A DNA stretch of 64,000 nucleotides from Pseudomonadota bacterium (GTDB taxonomy: Bacteria; Pseudomonadota; Gammaproteobacteria; Steroidobacterales; Steroidobacteraceae), in assembly GCA_025351005.1 (NCBI GenBank), contig JANXWS010000040.1, positions 62,001 through 126,000 of the forward strand, read 5' to 3'. The notes beneath the pieces are model-generated. The model was given only the letters and a program-made list of their open reading frames with translations, was not told where the DNA came from and made no database searches. Positions 25,930-34,227 of this stretch are shown here, piece after piece (position 1 is the stretch's first letter; every line of letters starts with the position of its first letter). Both the position numbers and the translations under genes were made by a program.

Positions 25930-25964
25930 GGCCCGTCCGGCACCGCCGGGCGGGCCATTTTTTT
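25930..25964 (+). terminator. Rho-independent terminator after RRM gene
   Basis: A 12-bp stem, GGCCCGTCCGGC (25930-25941) with GCCGGGCGGGCC (25945-25956), has one G-U pair and a 3-nt loop. It is followed by A and seven T residues. It lies 56 bp after the RRM stop codon and is the best terminator in the window. Confidence 0.92.
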
Positions 25965-26082
25965 GTGCCCGGCGCGGCGCTGGCGCGAGCGCCGCGCCAT
26001 GCGGCCGATCGACACACCGGCAACGGCCCGCCGATCAAACGAACCACGCCCTATACTGAGGGCCCGCCCACCGGAAGCCGCC

Positions 26083-26286
26083 GTGTCGACCGAAGTCCGG
26101 ATCGAAGTGATCGAGAGCAAGATTGCGCATCTCGAGCAGGCACTGCAGGAGCTCTCGGACGCGATGTACCGGCAGCAGCAGTGCCTGGATGCGCAGCAGG
26201 CCCACTACCGGCTCCTCGTCGAGCGCATCGGCGCGACCGAGCCGCGTGCCGCCGCGACGACGACCGAGATACCGCCGCACTATTGA
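26083..26286 (+). CDS. slyX: SlyX family protein
   Basis: A 67-residue coiled-coil protein. IEVIESKIAHLEQALQELSDAMYRQQQCLDAQQ has the heptad pattern of SlyX, and the C-terminal PPHY is the conserved SlyX ending. The start is a GTG at 26083; upstream in-frame codons give an unrelated Arg-rich stretch. A TATACT box at 26052-26057 may be its minus-10. SlyX function is unknown; its presence supports a gammaproteobacterial or related origin. Convergent with the acyl-CoA synthetase gene 13 bp away. Confidence 0.88.
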   Translation: MSTEVRIEVIESKIAHLEQALQELSDAMYRQQQCLDAQQAHYRLLVERIGATEPRAAATTTEIPPHY

Positions 26287-26299
26287 GACGCAGTGGCCG

Positions 26300-28204
26300 T
26301 CAGCCCTGCGGCGCCGCCAGAACCCGCCGGATCTCCTCGAGCGCGGCCGGATCCTCGATCGTCGTCAGGTCGCCAGGATCCCGTCCTTCGGCCATCGCCT
26401 GGATGGAGCGCCGCAGCAGCTTGCCCGAGCGGGTCTTCGGCAGCAGCGTCACGAAGTGCACCGCGGAGGGCCGCCCGATCGCGCCGAGCTCGCGGTCGAC
26501 GGTCTTCAGCACTTCCTCGCGTAGTTGCGCGGTCGAGGCCGCGGTGGCGAGCGAGGCGATGTCACGGACGACCGCGAAGGCGACCGGCGACTGACCCTTG
26601 ATCGGGTCGGCGACGCCGACGACCGCGACCTCGGCAATGCCCTTGTGCGCCTGCACGGCCTCCTCGATCTCGCGCGTGCCGAGACGATGGCCGGCAACGT
26701 TGATGACGTCGTCCGTCCGGCCCAGGACGAAGTAGTAGCCGTCGTCGTCCTTGAGCGCCCAGTCGAACGTCGAGTACGTCTGGCGCCCCGGGAAGGTCGC
26801 GAAGTAGGTTTCGACGAAGCGCCGGTCGTCCCGCCAAAGCGTGCTCATGCAACCGGGCGGCAGCGGCGGCTCGAGCGCGAGCACGCCCTTCTCGTTGACG
26901 CCGGCTTCCTCGCCGCTCGTCGCGTTGAGCAGGCGCACGTCGTAGCCGTACACCGGAAACGACGGGCTGCCGAACTTCCGCGGCGCGTCCTCGACTCCGG
27001 GCTGTGCCGACAGGATCGGCCAGCCGGTCTCGGTCTGCCAGTAGTTGTCGACGATAGCGACGCCGAGGTTGTCGGCGGCCCAGTGCGCGGTCGGCTCGTC
27101 GAGCGGCTCGCCGGCGAGGAACAGGTACCGCAGGCTCGAGAGGTCGTGGCGCTTCAGGTACGCATCGTCCTGCTTCTTCAGCACGCGGATCGCCGTCGGC
27201 GAGCTGAACATCGTGCAGACGCGGTACTTCTCGACGATCTGCCACCAGATCCCGGGGTCCGGCCGGATCGGCAGGCCCTCGTACAGGATCGTCGTCGAGC
27301 CGTTGATCAATGGCCCGTAGACGATGTACGAGTGGCCGACGACCCAGCCGACGTCGCTGGTCGTGAACATCGTCGCGCCCGGCGCAACGCAGAAGATGCT
27401 GCGCATCGACGACGCCAGCGCGACCGCGTAGCCGCCGGTATCGCGCTGCACGCCCTTCGGCTTGCCGGTCGTACCGGAGGTGTAGAGGATGTAGGAGGGC
27501 TCGGACGACTCGAGCCACGCGCAGGGCACCGCCGCGCGCTCATGCCGCGCCCGCAGCGTCGCATAGTCGAGGTCGCGGCCCGGCCGCAGGCGCATGCCGG
27601 TTCCGAGTCCGCGATCGACCACGACCACGCTCGACAACCGGTGCTGCGCGAGATCCAGCGCCTCGTCGACGAGCGGCTTGTAGGCGATCGTGCGCCCGCC
27701 GCGCATGCCGCCCTCGGCCGTGAACAGTACCTTTGGCTGCGCGTCGTCGATGCGGGTGGCGAGGCTCGCCGGCGCGAAGCCACCGAACACGACCGAGTGG
27801 ATCGCGCCGAGCCGAGTGCAGGCCAGCATCGCGATGGCCGCTTCCGGAACCATCGGCATGTAGATCAGCACACGGTCGCCGGGCCCGACCCCGAGCTCGC
27901 GCAGCACGGCCGCGCACCGATTCACCTCGGCATGAAGTTCGCCGTAGCTGTAGATCCGCTCGCGTCCGGTCTCGGTCGAGATGTAGATCAGCGCCGCCTG
28001 GTCGCGGCGCGTGGCCAGGTGGCGGTCGAGCGCGTTGTGGCAGATGTTCGTGTGGCCGCCGACGTACCAGCGGGCGAACGGCGGCCGCGAGTAGTCGAGC
28101 ACGGTGTCGAACGGTCTCTGCCAGTCGATCAGTGTCGACTCCCGGCGCCAGAACGACTCGCGGTCGGCGAGCGAGGCGCGATGGTGATCCTGGTAGCGTC
28201 CCAT
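26300..28204 (-). CDS. prpE: Propionyl-CoA synthetase (PrpE type)
   Basis: A 634-residue AMP-forming acyl-CoA synthetase of the acetyl/propionyl-CoA synthetase group. The N-terminal ACAS segment (FWRRESTLIDWQRPFDTVLD) and NICHNALDRHL are PrpE-like. The AMP-binding P-loop is YILYTSGTTGKPKGV, the adenine motif YWQTETGWPI, the hinge region YYFVLGRTDDVINVAGHRLG, and the acetylation-site Lys is in PKTRSGKLLRR. It makes propionyl-CoA from propionate, CoA and ATP, feeding the methylcitrate enzymes encoded at 39-42.6 kb. The ATG at 28204 starts a standard PrpE N-terminus. It stands apart from the prp operon. Acetate or another short acid remains possible. Confidence 0.9.
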   Translation of the reverse strand: MGRYQDHHRASLADRESFWRRESTLIDWQRPFDTVLDYSRPPFARWYVGGHTNICHNALDRHLATRRDQAALIYISTETGRERIYSYGELHAEVNRCAAVLRELGVGPGDRVLIYMPMVPEAAIAMLACTRLGAIHSVVFGGFAPASLATRIDDAQPKVLFTAEGGMRGGRTIAYKPLVDEALDLAQHRLSSVVVVDRGLGTGMRLRPGRDLDYATLRARHERAAVPCAWLESSEPSYILYTSGTTGKPKGVQRDTGGYAVALASSMRSIFCVAPGATMFTTSDVGWVVGHSYIVYGPLINGSTTILYEGLPIRPDPGIWWQIVEKYRVCTMFSSPTAIRVLKKQDDAYLKRHDLSSLRYLFLAGEPLDEPTAHWAADNLGVAIVDNYWQTETGWPILSAQPGVEDAPRKFGSPSFPVYGYDVRLLNATSGEEAGVNEKGVLALEPPLPPGCMSTLWRDDRRFVETYFATFPGRQTYSTFDWALKDDDGYYFVLGRTDDVINVAGHRLGTREIEEAVQAHKGIAEVAVVGVADPIKGQSPVAFAVVRDIASLATAASTAQLREEVLKTVDRELGAIGRPSAVHFVTLLPKTRSGKLLRRSIQAMAEGRDPGDLTTIEDPAALEEIRRVLAAPQG

Positions 28205-28559
28205 GTGGTTCGGCTCCTGCATGCACGGTGCCGGTCGACCACCGACAGCGGTGTCGCCGTTGCTGCGGCTGCGCTGCATCGACACTAGCACGCTGGCCCC
28301 GTGTCGCGATTTCGACCAACGGCTATGGCGCCTGCATCGGGGGCAACCGCACGGCTGCGGCTTCTACGTACGGGTAACGCAGGCTGCGGAACGCCGGGCA
28401 TCGGAGCGGGGTCGCATCGGGAGGTTGCGCGCGGCGTCGACGACGCGCACCGCTCGCGCCTGCGGCTCCGCGCTCGAGCCCGTCCACCGGCGCGAGTCGC
28501 TTCCGGCACCGCGGCGCGCTAGGCTCGCTCCCCAGTCCGGCCCGTCCCTGGAGCAGTCC
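28205..28559. other. Divergent intergenic region prpE / tryptophanase-like gene
   Basis: 355 bp with no recognisable gene. It should carry promoters for both divergent genes. GC content stays high and no clear minus-10, operator palindrome or leader peptide could be picked. In enterobacteria tnaA has a Trp-bearing leader peptide (TnaC); nothing like it was seen immediately upstream. Confidence 0.3.
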
Positions 28560-29936
28560 GTGAAGACCATCATCGAGCCATTCCGGATCAAGGCGGTGGA
28601 GCCCATCCGCATGACGACGCTGCAGGAGCGCCGCCGGCTGCTCGAGACGGTGTCCTGGAACCTGTTCGGTCTCGCGTCCGAGGACGTCATGATCGACCTG
28701 CTGACCGATTCCGGCACGAGCGCCATGAGTGCCGAGCAGTGGGCGGCGGTGATGCGCGGCGACGAGTCGTACGCCGGCTCGCCCTCCTTCTACCGCTTCG
28801 AGGCGGCGGTCCGCGAGCTGATGCCCTTCCGGCACGTGATTCCGACCCACCAGGGCCGCGCCGCGGAAGCGATCCTGTTCTCGATCGTCGGCGGGCCCGG
28901 GCGGATCATCCCGTCGAACACGCACTTCGACACGACGCGCGGCAACATCGAGGCAACCGGCGCGACCGCGCTCGACCTGCTGGTCGCCGCGGGCCACGAC
29001 CCGGAGAGCCTGCACCCGTTCAAGGGCAACATCGACCTCGACCTGCTCGAGGAGCTGCTGCGGACCTCTGCGGCACAGGTGCCGCTCGTGATGCTGACGG
29101 TGACCAACAACGCGGGCGGCGGCCAGCCCGTCAGTCTCGCCAACATCCGCGGCGCCGCGACGGTCGCGCACCGGCACGGCAAGCCGCTGTTCATCGACGG
29201 CTGCCGTTTCGCGGAGAACGCCTGGTTCATCAAGTGCCGCGAACCCGACCAGGCCGGGCGCAGCGTGCCTGACATAGTCCGCGACATGTTCGCCGTGGCC
29301 GACGGCATGACCATGAGCGCCAAGAAGGATGCCTTCGCCAACATCGGCGGCTGGCTTGCGCTCAACGACGACGCGCTCGCGGTCGCCGCGCGCAACCGGC
29401 TGATCCTGACCGAAGGGTTTCCGACCTACGGCGGGCTCGCCGGGCGCGACCTCGAGGCGATCGCCGTCGGCCTGCACGAGATCATCGACGAGCAGTACCT
29501 GCGGTACCGGGTCCGTACCAACGAGTACATCGGCGAGAAGCTGGTCGCGCTCGGGGTGCCGATCGTGCGCCCGGTCGGCGGTCACGCGGTGTTCGTCGAC
29601 GCGCGCCGGCTGCTGCCGCACATCCCGCCGCTCCAGTACCCCGGCCAGGCGCTGGCCGTCGCGCTCTACGAACTGGGCGGTATCCGCGCCTGCGAGATCG
29701 GCACGGTGATGTTCGGGCTCAAGCCGGACGGCACCGAGCGGGCGGCCGACATGGACCTCGTGCGCCTCGCGATGCCGCGTCGTGTGTATACGCAGTCGCA
29801 CGCGGACTACGTCGTCGAGGTGTTCGAGGAGATCGTGCGGACGCGCGCCAGCCTGCAGGGGTTGCGGATCGCCTCGCAACCGGCACGGCTGCGGCATTTC
29901 ACGGCGCGCTTCCGGCCGCTCGCCGGCGCTTCGTGA
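28560..29936 (+). CDS. tnaA: Tryptophanase-like beta-eliminating lyase
   Basis: A 458-residue PLP enzyme of the tryptophanase / tyrosine phenol-lyase family. The PLP Lys is the second Lys of MSAKKD (K256). Three positions that separate the two activities all match tryptophanase: Asp124 in FDTTRG (tyrosine phenol-lyase has Thr), Ile380 in CEIG (the lyase has Arg), and His446 in LRHFTARF (the lyase has Phe). Predicted reaction: L-tryptophan to indole, pyruvate and ammonia. Other stretches (PIRMTTLQ, GGLAGRDLEA, PVGGHAVFVDARR) are closer to the lyase, so it is an intermediate branch. The GTG at 28560 follows GGAG and keeps the conserved EPFRI start. Its stop overlaps the RluA-family gene. Confidence 0.85.
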   Translation: MKTIIEPFRIKAVEPIRMTTLQERRRLLETVSWNLFGLASEDVMIDLLTDSGTSAMSAEQWAAVMRGDESYAGSPSFYRFEAAVRELMPFRHVIPTHQGRAAEAILFSIVGGPGRIIPSNTHFDTTRGNIEATGATALDLLVAAGHDPESLHPFKGNIDLDLLEELLRTSAAQVPLVMLTVTNNAGGGQPVSLANIRGAATVAHRHGKPLFIDGCRFAENAWFIKCREPDQAGRSVPDIVRDMFAVADGMTMSAKKDAFANIGGWLALNDDALAVAARNRLILTEGFPTYGGLAGRDLEAIAVGLHEIIDEQYLRYRVRTNEYIGEKLVALGVPIVRPVGGHAVFVDARRLLPHIPPLQYPGQALAVALYELGGIRACEIGTVMFGLKPDGTERAADMDLVRLAMPRRVYTQSHADYVVEVFEEIVRTRASLQGLRIASQPARLRHFTARFRPLAGAS

Positions 29937-30853
29937 TCAGCGCGCCGGCCGCGAGCACGCTGCACCTGCCGCCCGGCCCTTGGGCGACGGTGCTCGACGG
30001 CCTGTGCGCCCGCTTCGCCGCGATTCCGCGTCACACCTGGGCCGAGCGGTTCGCGCGCGGCCGCGTGCAGGACGGCGTCGGCCAGCCGTTGGCACCCGAT
30101 GCGCCGTATCGCGCCGGGCTTGCGGTTCGCTACTACCGGGAAGTCGCCTGCGAATCTCCGCTGCCGCCCGGGGAGTCCGTGCTGTACGCGGACGAGCACC
30201 TGGTCGTCGCCGACAAGCCGCACTTCCTGCCGGTCATGCCGTCGGGCGGCTGGGTCCGGCAGACCCTGCTGGCTCGCGTTGCAGCCGCGCTAGGCAACGA
30301 CGCGCTCGTGCCGCTGCACCGGATCGATCGCGGTACCGCCGGGCTCGTGCTGTTCTCGGCGAATGCGACGACGCGGGCCGCGTACCAGGCGCTGTTTCGC
30401 GAGCGGCGCATCACGAAGGCCTACGAAGCGCTGGCCGCGCCGCTGCCCGGACTGGTCTTCCCGCTGCTGCGCCGCAGCCGGCTCGAACGCGGCGCACCGT
30501 TCTTCCGCATGCGGGAAACACCGGGTGAACCGAACTCCGCGACCAGCATCGATGTGCTCGAGCGCGGCGCAGAGGTGTGGCGGTACCGGCTCGTGCCGGT
30601 GACCGGCCGCACGCACCAGCTGCGCGTGCATCTCGCCGCGCTCGGTGCGCCGATCCGCAACGACCGTTGTTACCCGGCGTTGTTACCGGCAGCCCCCGAT
30701 GACTATGCGCGCCCGCTCGCGCTGCTCGCGCGCTCGCTCGAGTTCGTCGATCCGTTGAGCGGGGGGCGGCGGCGGTTCACGAGCGCTCGCGACCTTGGTC
30801 CGGTCGTCGGCGCCGCTCCCGATCCCGCCGCCGGGAGGGAAGGCGACGCCTAG
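29933..30853 (+). CDS. RluA-family RNA pseudouridine synthase
   Basis: A 306-residue pseudouridine synthase. The catalytic motif is LHRIDRGTAGLVLFS with Asp132, in place of the common HRLDRxTSG. The C-terminal RTHQLRVHLAALGAPI.ND is the second family signature. The N-terminus is not a clear S4 domain (WAERFARGRVQDG resembles its end), so target choice between rRNA and tRNA cannot be made. The GTG start overlaps the tryptophanase-like stop (GTGA), so the two are co-translated, an odd pairing with no known functional tie. Its stop shares a CTAG with that of the convergent CBS gene. Confidence 0.9.
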   Translation: MISAPAASTLHLPPGPWATVLDGLCARFAAIPRHTWAERFARGRVQDGVGQPLAPDAPYRAGLAVRYYREVACESPLPPGESVLYADEHLVVADKPHFLPVMPSGGWVRQTLLARVAAALGNDALVPLHRIDRGTAGLVLFSANATTRAAYQALFRERRITKAYEALAAPLPGLVFPLLRRSRLERGAPFFRMRETPGEPNSATSIDVLERGAEVWRYRLVPVTGRTHQLRVHLAALGAPIRNDRCYPALLPAAPDDYARPLALLARSLEFVDPLSGGRRRFTSARDLGPVVGAAPDPAAGREGDA

Positions 30854-31488
30854 CCGGCCGAGGCCCGCGTCGGTGCGGGCGTCGAGGAAGGCCAGTCCGG
30901 GCCGGCTGCGCCCTTCGCCGGACTGCCCGGACCGGCCCCGTAACCGGGCGCCGCCTGCAGCGCCGCGGCGAGCTGCGCCCGCGACAGGATGCCGCAGACG
31001 ACCGGGTCGGGGCCGTTCGAGAAATTCTCGACGACGAGGAAGTGTGACTCGCCGGTGGCGGCGAACGTGGCCTCGACGTCGCCGACGTGCGCGAGCGCGA
31101 GCGACTGGTGGCGAATCGTCTTCAGGGAAGAGAACGCCGTCATGATGTCCTCGACCAGCACGTCGCGGCGCGGGCACGCCTCGCGGTCGCCTTGCCCGCC
31201 GCGCAGGACCTGCATCGGCTTCTCGCTCTGGATGTCGTAGGTGGTGATCAGGCCCGACACCATGCCGTCGTCGACGACGACGAGCGCCCGCACGCCGAGC
31301 CGCATCATGTCGTGAAGCGCGACGTCAATCTGTGTCGTGCGGCTGACGGTCATCGGACGGACCGCCGAGTAGTCGGTGAGCAGCTCGAGCGCAGGGCTGT
31401 CGCGCGAGATCGGCCGCGACGAATCGGCGTGCTCGACGAGCCGGGCCGGCGTCGCGTTGGCGGCGAAGTCCAGAATGTCGTAGGGCAC
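30850..31488 (-). CDS. CBS-domain pair protein
   Basis: A 212-residue cytoplasmic protein made of two CBS repeats. The first is about residues 44-90 (RPMTVSRTTQIDVALHDMM..GVRALVVVDDGMVSGLITTYDI), the second about 110-175 (VEDIMTAFSSLKTI...SHFLVVEN...VVCGILSRAQL). CBS pairs bind adenine nucleotides and usually regulate other proteins. Between the repeats is a short Gly/Arg loop with a Cys. The C-terminal tail is Pro/Ala/Gly-rich. The GTG start follows GGAGGTGG, a strong ribosome site. No partner gene sits beside it. Confidence 0.85.
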   Translation of the reverse strand: MPYDILDFAANATPARLVEHADSSRPISRDSPALELLTDYSAVRPMTVSRTTQIDVALHDMMRLGVRALVVVDDGMVSGLITTYDIQSEKPMQVLRGGQGDREACPRRDVLVEDIMTAFSSLKTIRHQSLALAHVGDVEATFAATGESHFLVVENFSNGPDPVVCGILSRAQLAAALQAAPGYGAGPGSPAKGAAGPDWPSSTPAPTRASAG

Positions 31489-31819
31489 AAACCACCTCCA
31501 GCAAGTCGGTCCGTCGAGCGGTGCAGGCGCGTGCCGCCGGCGCGTCGCCCCGCCAGTATCAGGCCGAGGGCCTCGCCCGCAATCACCCTGACTGTCGCTG
31601 ATCGGCGAACCCGCCGAGCGTGATTGATCTCACAGATGCCGGCGTCGCGGCGCGCGGCCCGCGCCGTGCGACGGGAACAAGACCCGGTTCCGGGCATTTA
31701 GTCAAACGCCGGCTCGCGCGGGCGCCGGCGCGGCGCGGATGCGGGGCGGGCGGGACCGCGACGATATGCGACACTGCCGGCCCCGGACCCCGTGCCGACG
31801 ACCGCAGAGCGACGCCACC
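31489..31819. other. Divergent intergenic region CBS / dipeptidase
   Basis: This 331-bp gap holds promoters for both divergent genes and a CRP-like site at 31619-31634, listed separately. A lower-GC patch TTTAGTCAAACG lies near 31697-31708. No gene was recognised. Confidence 0.35.
31619..31634. promoter_or_regulatory. CRP/FNR-family-like operator
   Basis: CGTGA-TTGATC-TCACA matches the CRP consensus TGTGA-N6-TCACA in 9 of 10 defined bases and stands out in GC-rich surroundings. It lies 131 bp upstream of the CBS gene and 186 bp upstream of the dipeptidase gene. Either could be the target. Confidence 0.45.
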
Positions 31820-33133
31820 GTGAACCACCCGACGCTGCCAGCTATCGTCCTGTTGCCGTTGCTGCTCGCTGCCACGTGCCTGCCGGTGCGCGCGGCGACG
31901 CCACCGGACGACTTCCGGGCACGCGTCGCGGCGGTGCTCGTGGCGACGCCGCTGATCGACGGTCACAACGACCTCGCCTGGGAGATCCGCTCGCGCTACG
32001 GCAGCGACCTCGCGGCCATCGATCTCAGGGCCGACACGTCGCGGCTGCCCGCGCCGCCCGGCGAGGGGCCGCTGATGACGGACATCCCGCGGCTGCGGAG
32101 CGGGCACGTCGGTGGCCAGTTCTGGTCGGTCTACGTGCCGGTCGAGAAGGCGGGGTTCGAGGCCGTACAGATGACGCTCGAGCAGATCGACCTCGTGAAA
32201 CGCATGGCGGGGCGTTATTCGGCGGACCTCGAGATGGCCTACACCGCGGCCGACGTCCGCCGCATCCACCGGGCCGGCCGGGTCGCCTCGTTGATTGGCA
32301 TCGAGGGCGGCCACCAGATCAACGCCTCGCTCGCAGTGCTGCGCCAGATGTACGACCTCGGCGCGCGCTACATGACGCTCACCCACAGCACGCGCACCGC
32401 GTGGGCCGATTCTGCAACCGACCGGCCCGAACACCGCGGCCTGACCCCGTTCGGCAGGGAGGTGGTCCGCGAAATGAACCGCCTCGGGATGTTGGTCGAC
32501 CTGAGTCACGTGTCCGCGGACGTCATGAAGGCCGCGCTCGCGGCGAGCGAGGCGCCGGTGATTTTCTCGCACTCCTCGGCGCGCGCGCTGGTCGATCATC
32601 CGCGCAACGTCGACGACGACGTGCTCAGGCTGGTCACCGTGAACGGCGGCGTCGTCATGGTCAATTTCGCGCCAGGGTACGTGTCGCCGGATGCCTTCCG
32701 ATGGGACGCCGATCGCGCCGCGGAGAAGGCGCGATTCGAGAGTCCGCCGTTCGGCGGCCTGTACATCGGGCAGCCGGACCGCAGCGCCGCAGCGCTCGCG
32801 GCGTGGGACCAGGCCCACCCGAAACCGCAGGCGACGCTGGCGCAGGTGGCCGACCACATTCAACACGTGCGCGAAATAGCCGGCATCGACCATGTCGGCA
32901 TCGGCTCCGACTTCGACGGCATCCCGGACACGCCACGCGGGCTCGAAGGGGTCGACTGTTACCCGGCGCTGCTCGCCGAGCTGATGCGCCGCGGCTGGAG
33001 CGACACGGACGTCGCCAGGCTCGCCGGCGGTAACGTGCTACGGGTCATGGAGGAGGCCGAACGGGTCGCCGCACGTCTGCGGGCGGGCCGGCCGCCATCG
33101 ACCGCGAACGTCGAGCTGAAGGCCGCGCACTGA
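31820..33133 (+). CDS. Membrane dipeptidase (peptidase M19, renal dipeptidase family)
   Basis: A 437-residue exported binuclear-zinc dipeptidase. Metal and active-site segments in order: LIDGHNDLAW (His-x-Asp), GIEGGHQI (bridging Glu), LTHSTRTAWADSA, VDLSHVSADV, VIFSHSSARAL and GIGSDFDG. These are the complete M19 set. The signal peptide (AIVLLPLLLAATCLPVRA) ends in a signal-peptidase I type site; a Cys lies inside but does not form a good lipobox. It would hydrolyse periplasmic dipeptides, some family members accepting D-residues. The GTG at 31820 is the only start that gives a compact signal peptide. Confidence 0.93.
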   Translation: MNHPTLPAIVLLPLLLAATCLPVRAATPPDDFRARVAAVLVATPLIDGHNDLAWEIRSRYGSDLAAIDLRADTSRLPAPPGEGPLMTDIPRLRSGHVGGQFWSVYVPVEKAGFEAVQMTLEQIDLVKRMAGRYSADLEMAYTAADVRRIHRAGRVASLIGIEGGHQINASLAVLRQMYDLGARYMTLTHSTRTAWADSATDRPEHRGLTPFGREVVREMNRLGMLVDLSHVSADVMKAALAASEAPVIFSHSSARALVDHPRNVDDDVLRLVTVNGGVVMVNFAPGYVSPDAFRWDADRAAEKARFESPPFGGLYIGQPDRSAAALAAWDQAHPKPQATLAQVADHIQHVREIAGIDHVGIGSDFDGIPDTPRGLEGVDCYPALLAELMRRGWSDTDVARLAGGNVLRVMEEAERVAARLRAGRPPSTANVELKAAH

Positions 33134-33275
33134 TCCGGGCGGCGTCGCGCTGCTCTGCCGCGGCACGGGTCGGCACGACGCCTCCCGGATCTGCGAGAAT
33201 CCGGGCCCCGGCCTGCCGCCGGCTCCGGTCGAGGCCGGGCCGCGCGTCCCGACCCGTCCATCGCCGAGCTGCGCC

Positions 33276-34217
33276 ATGTCCGATTACACTTTCGCTTTCC
33301 AGACCTCGACCACGCACGCGGGCTTCCTGAAGGTGCCGTCGCTTGCGTCCCGGCCGGACGCGCGTTTCGTGGTCGCCGGCATTCCGTGGGACGGCGCGAC
33401 GAGCAACCGCCCGGGGGCGCGCTTCGGCCCCTACGAGATCCGTCGGGCGAGCCACATGCTGTGCGACGGCACGCACCCGCTGTTCCACGTCTCGCCGATG
33501 TCGGCCACCGCCGACGCCGGCGACCTGACCCTGCCCAACACGTCGCTGCCGGCGATGCGCGCGGCCCTCGCGCCGCAGGCTGCCGCGCTGATCGCCAGGC
33601 ACCACATGGCGTGGCTCGGCGGCGACCATTCGGTCACGCTGTCACTGCTCCGCGCCTACCGCGCGCACCTTGGCCGGCCGCTGGCGCTCGTGCATTTCGA
33701 CGCGCACTGCGACACCTGGAGCGATCACTTCGGCGAGCCCTCGGGGCACGGCACCTGGGTGTACGAGGCGCTCGCGGAGGGATTGATCGATCCGGAGCGG
33801 ACCGTGCAGATCGGCATTCGGTCGTCCGCCGTGCGCGACACCAGTCGCTACGTCGCCGACCGCGGCGGCCTCATCTATACGGCCCGCGAGCTGCGCGGTC
33901 TCGAGAACCCGACCCAGCTGCGGGGCGTGATCGAGACGGTCCGGCAGCGCCTCGGCGCCGGCGGACTGGCGCCGATCTACCTGTCACTGGACATCGATTG
34001 CCTCGATCCCGCCTTCGCGCCCGCGACCGGCACGCCGGAGCCCGGCGGCCTGACGACTGCGCAGGTGCTGACGCTGCTCGAGGAGTGGCACGACCTGGGC
34101 TTCGTCGGCATGGACCTGTGCGAGGTCGCCCCGCCCTACGACCACGCCGAGCTGACGAGCAACGTCGCGGCGACTCTGGTCTGGACCTACCTGAGCGGGC
34201 AGTGCAGCCGAAGCTGA
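33276..34217 (+). CDS. Agmatinase-family ureohydrolase
   Basis: A 313-residue arginase/agmatinase-fold enzyme. Binuclear manganese ligands are in WLGGDHSVTLS, HFDAHCDTW and SLDIDCLDPAFAPATGTPEPGG. The last block with GTPEPGG is the agmatinase form; the DAHCDT block has Cys where agmatinases usually have Thr. Agmatine to putrescine and urea is the best guess, but guanidinobutyrase or proclavaminate-amidino-type activities use the same fold. The N-terminus GIPWDGATSNRPGARFGP is standard. Convergent with the Tus-like gene, 10 bp apart. Confidence 0.85.
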   Translation: MSDYTFAFQTSTTHAGFLKVPSLASRPDARFVVAGIPWDGATSNRPGARFGPYEIRRASHMLCDGTHPLFHVSPMSATADAGDLTLPNTSLPAMRAALAPQAAALIARHHMAWLGGDHSVTLSLLRAYRAHLGRPLALVHFDAHCDTWSDHFGEPSGHGTWVYEALAEGLIDPERTVQIGIRSSAVRDTSRYVADRGGLIYTARELRGLENPTQLRGVIETVRQRLGAGGLAPIYLSLDIDCLDPAFAPATGTPEPGGLTTAQVLTLLEEWHDLGFVGMDLCEVAPPYDHAELTSNVAATLVWTYLSGQCSRS

Positions 34218-34227
34218 AGCGGCCGCG

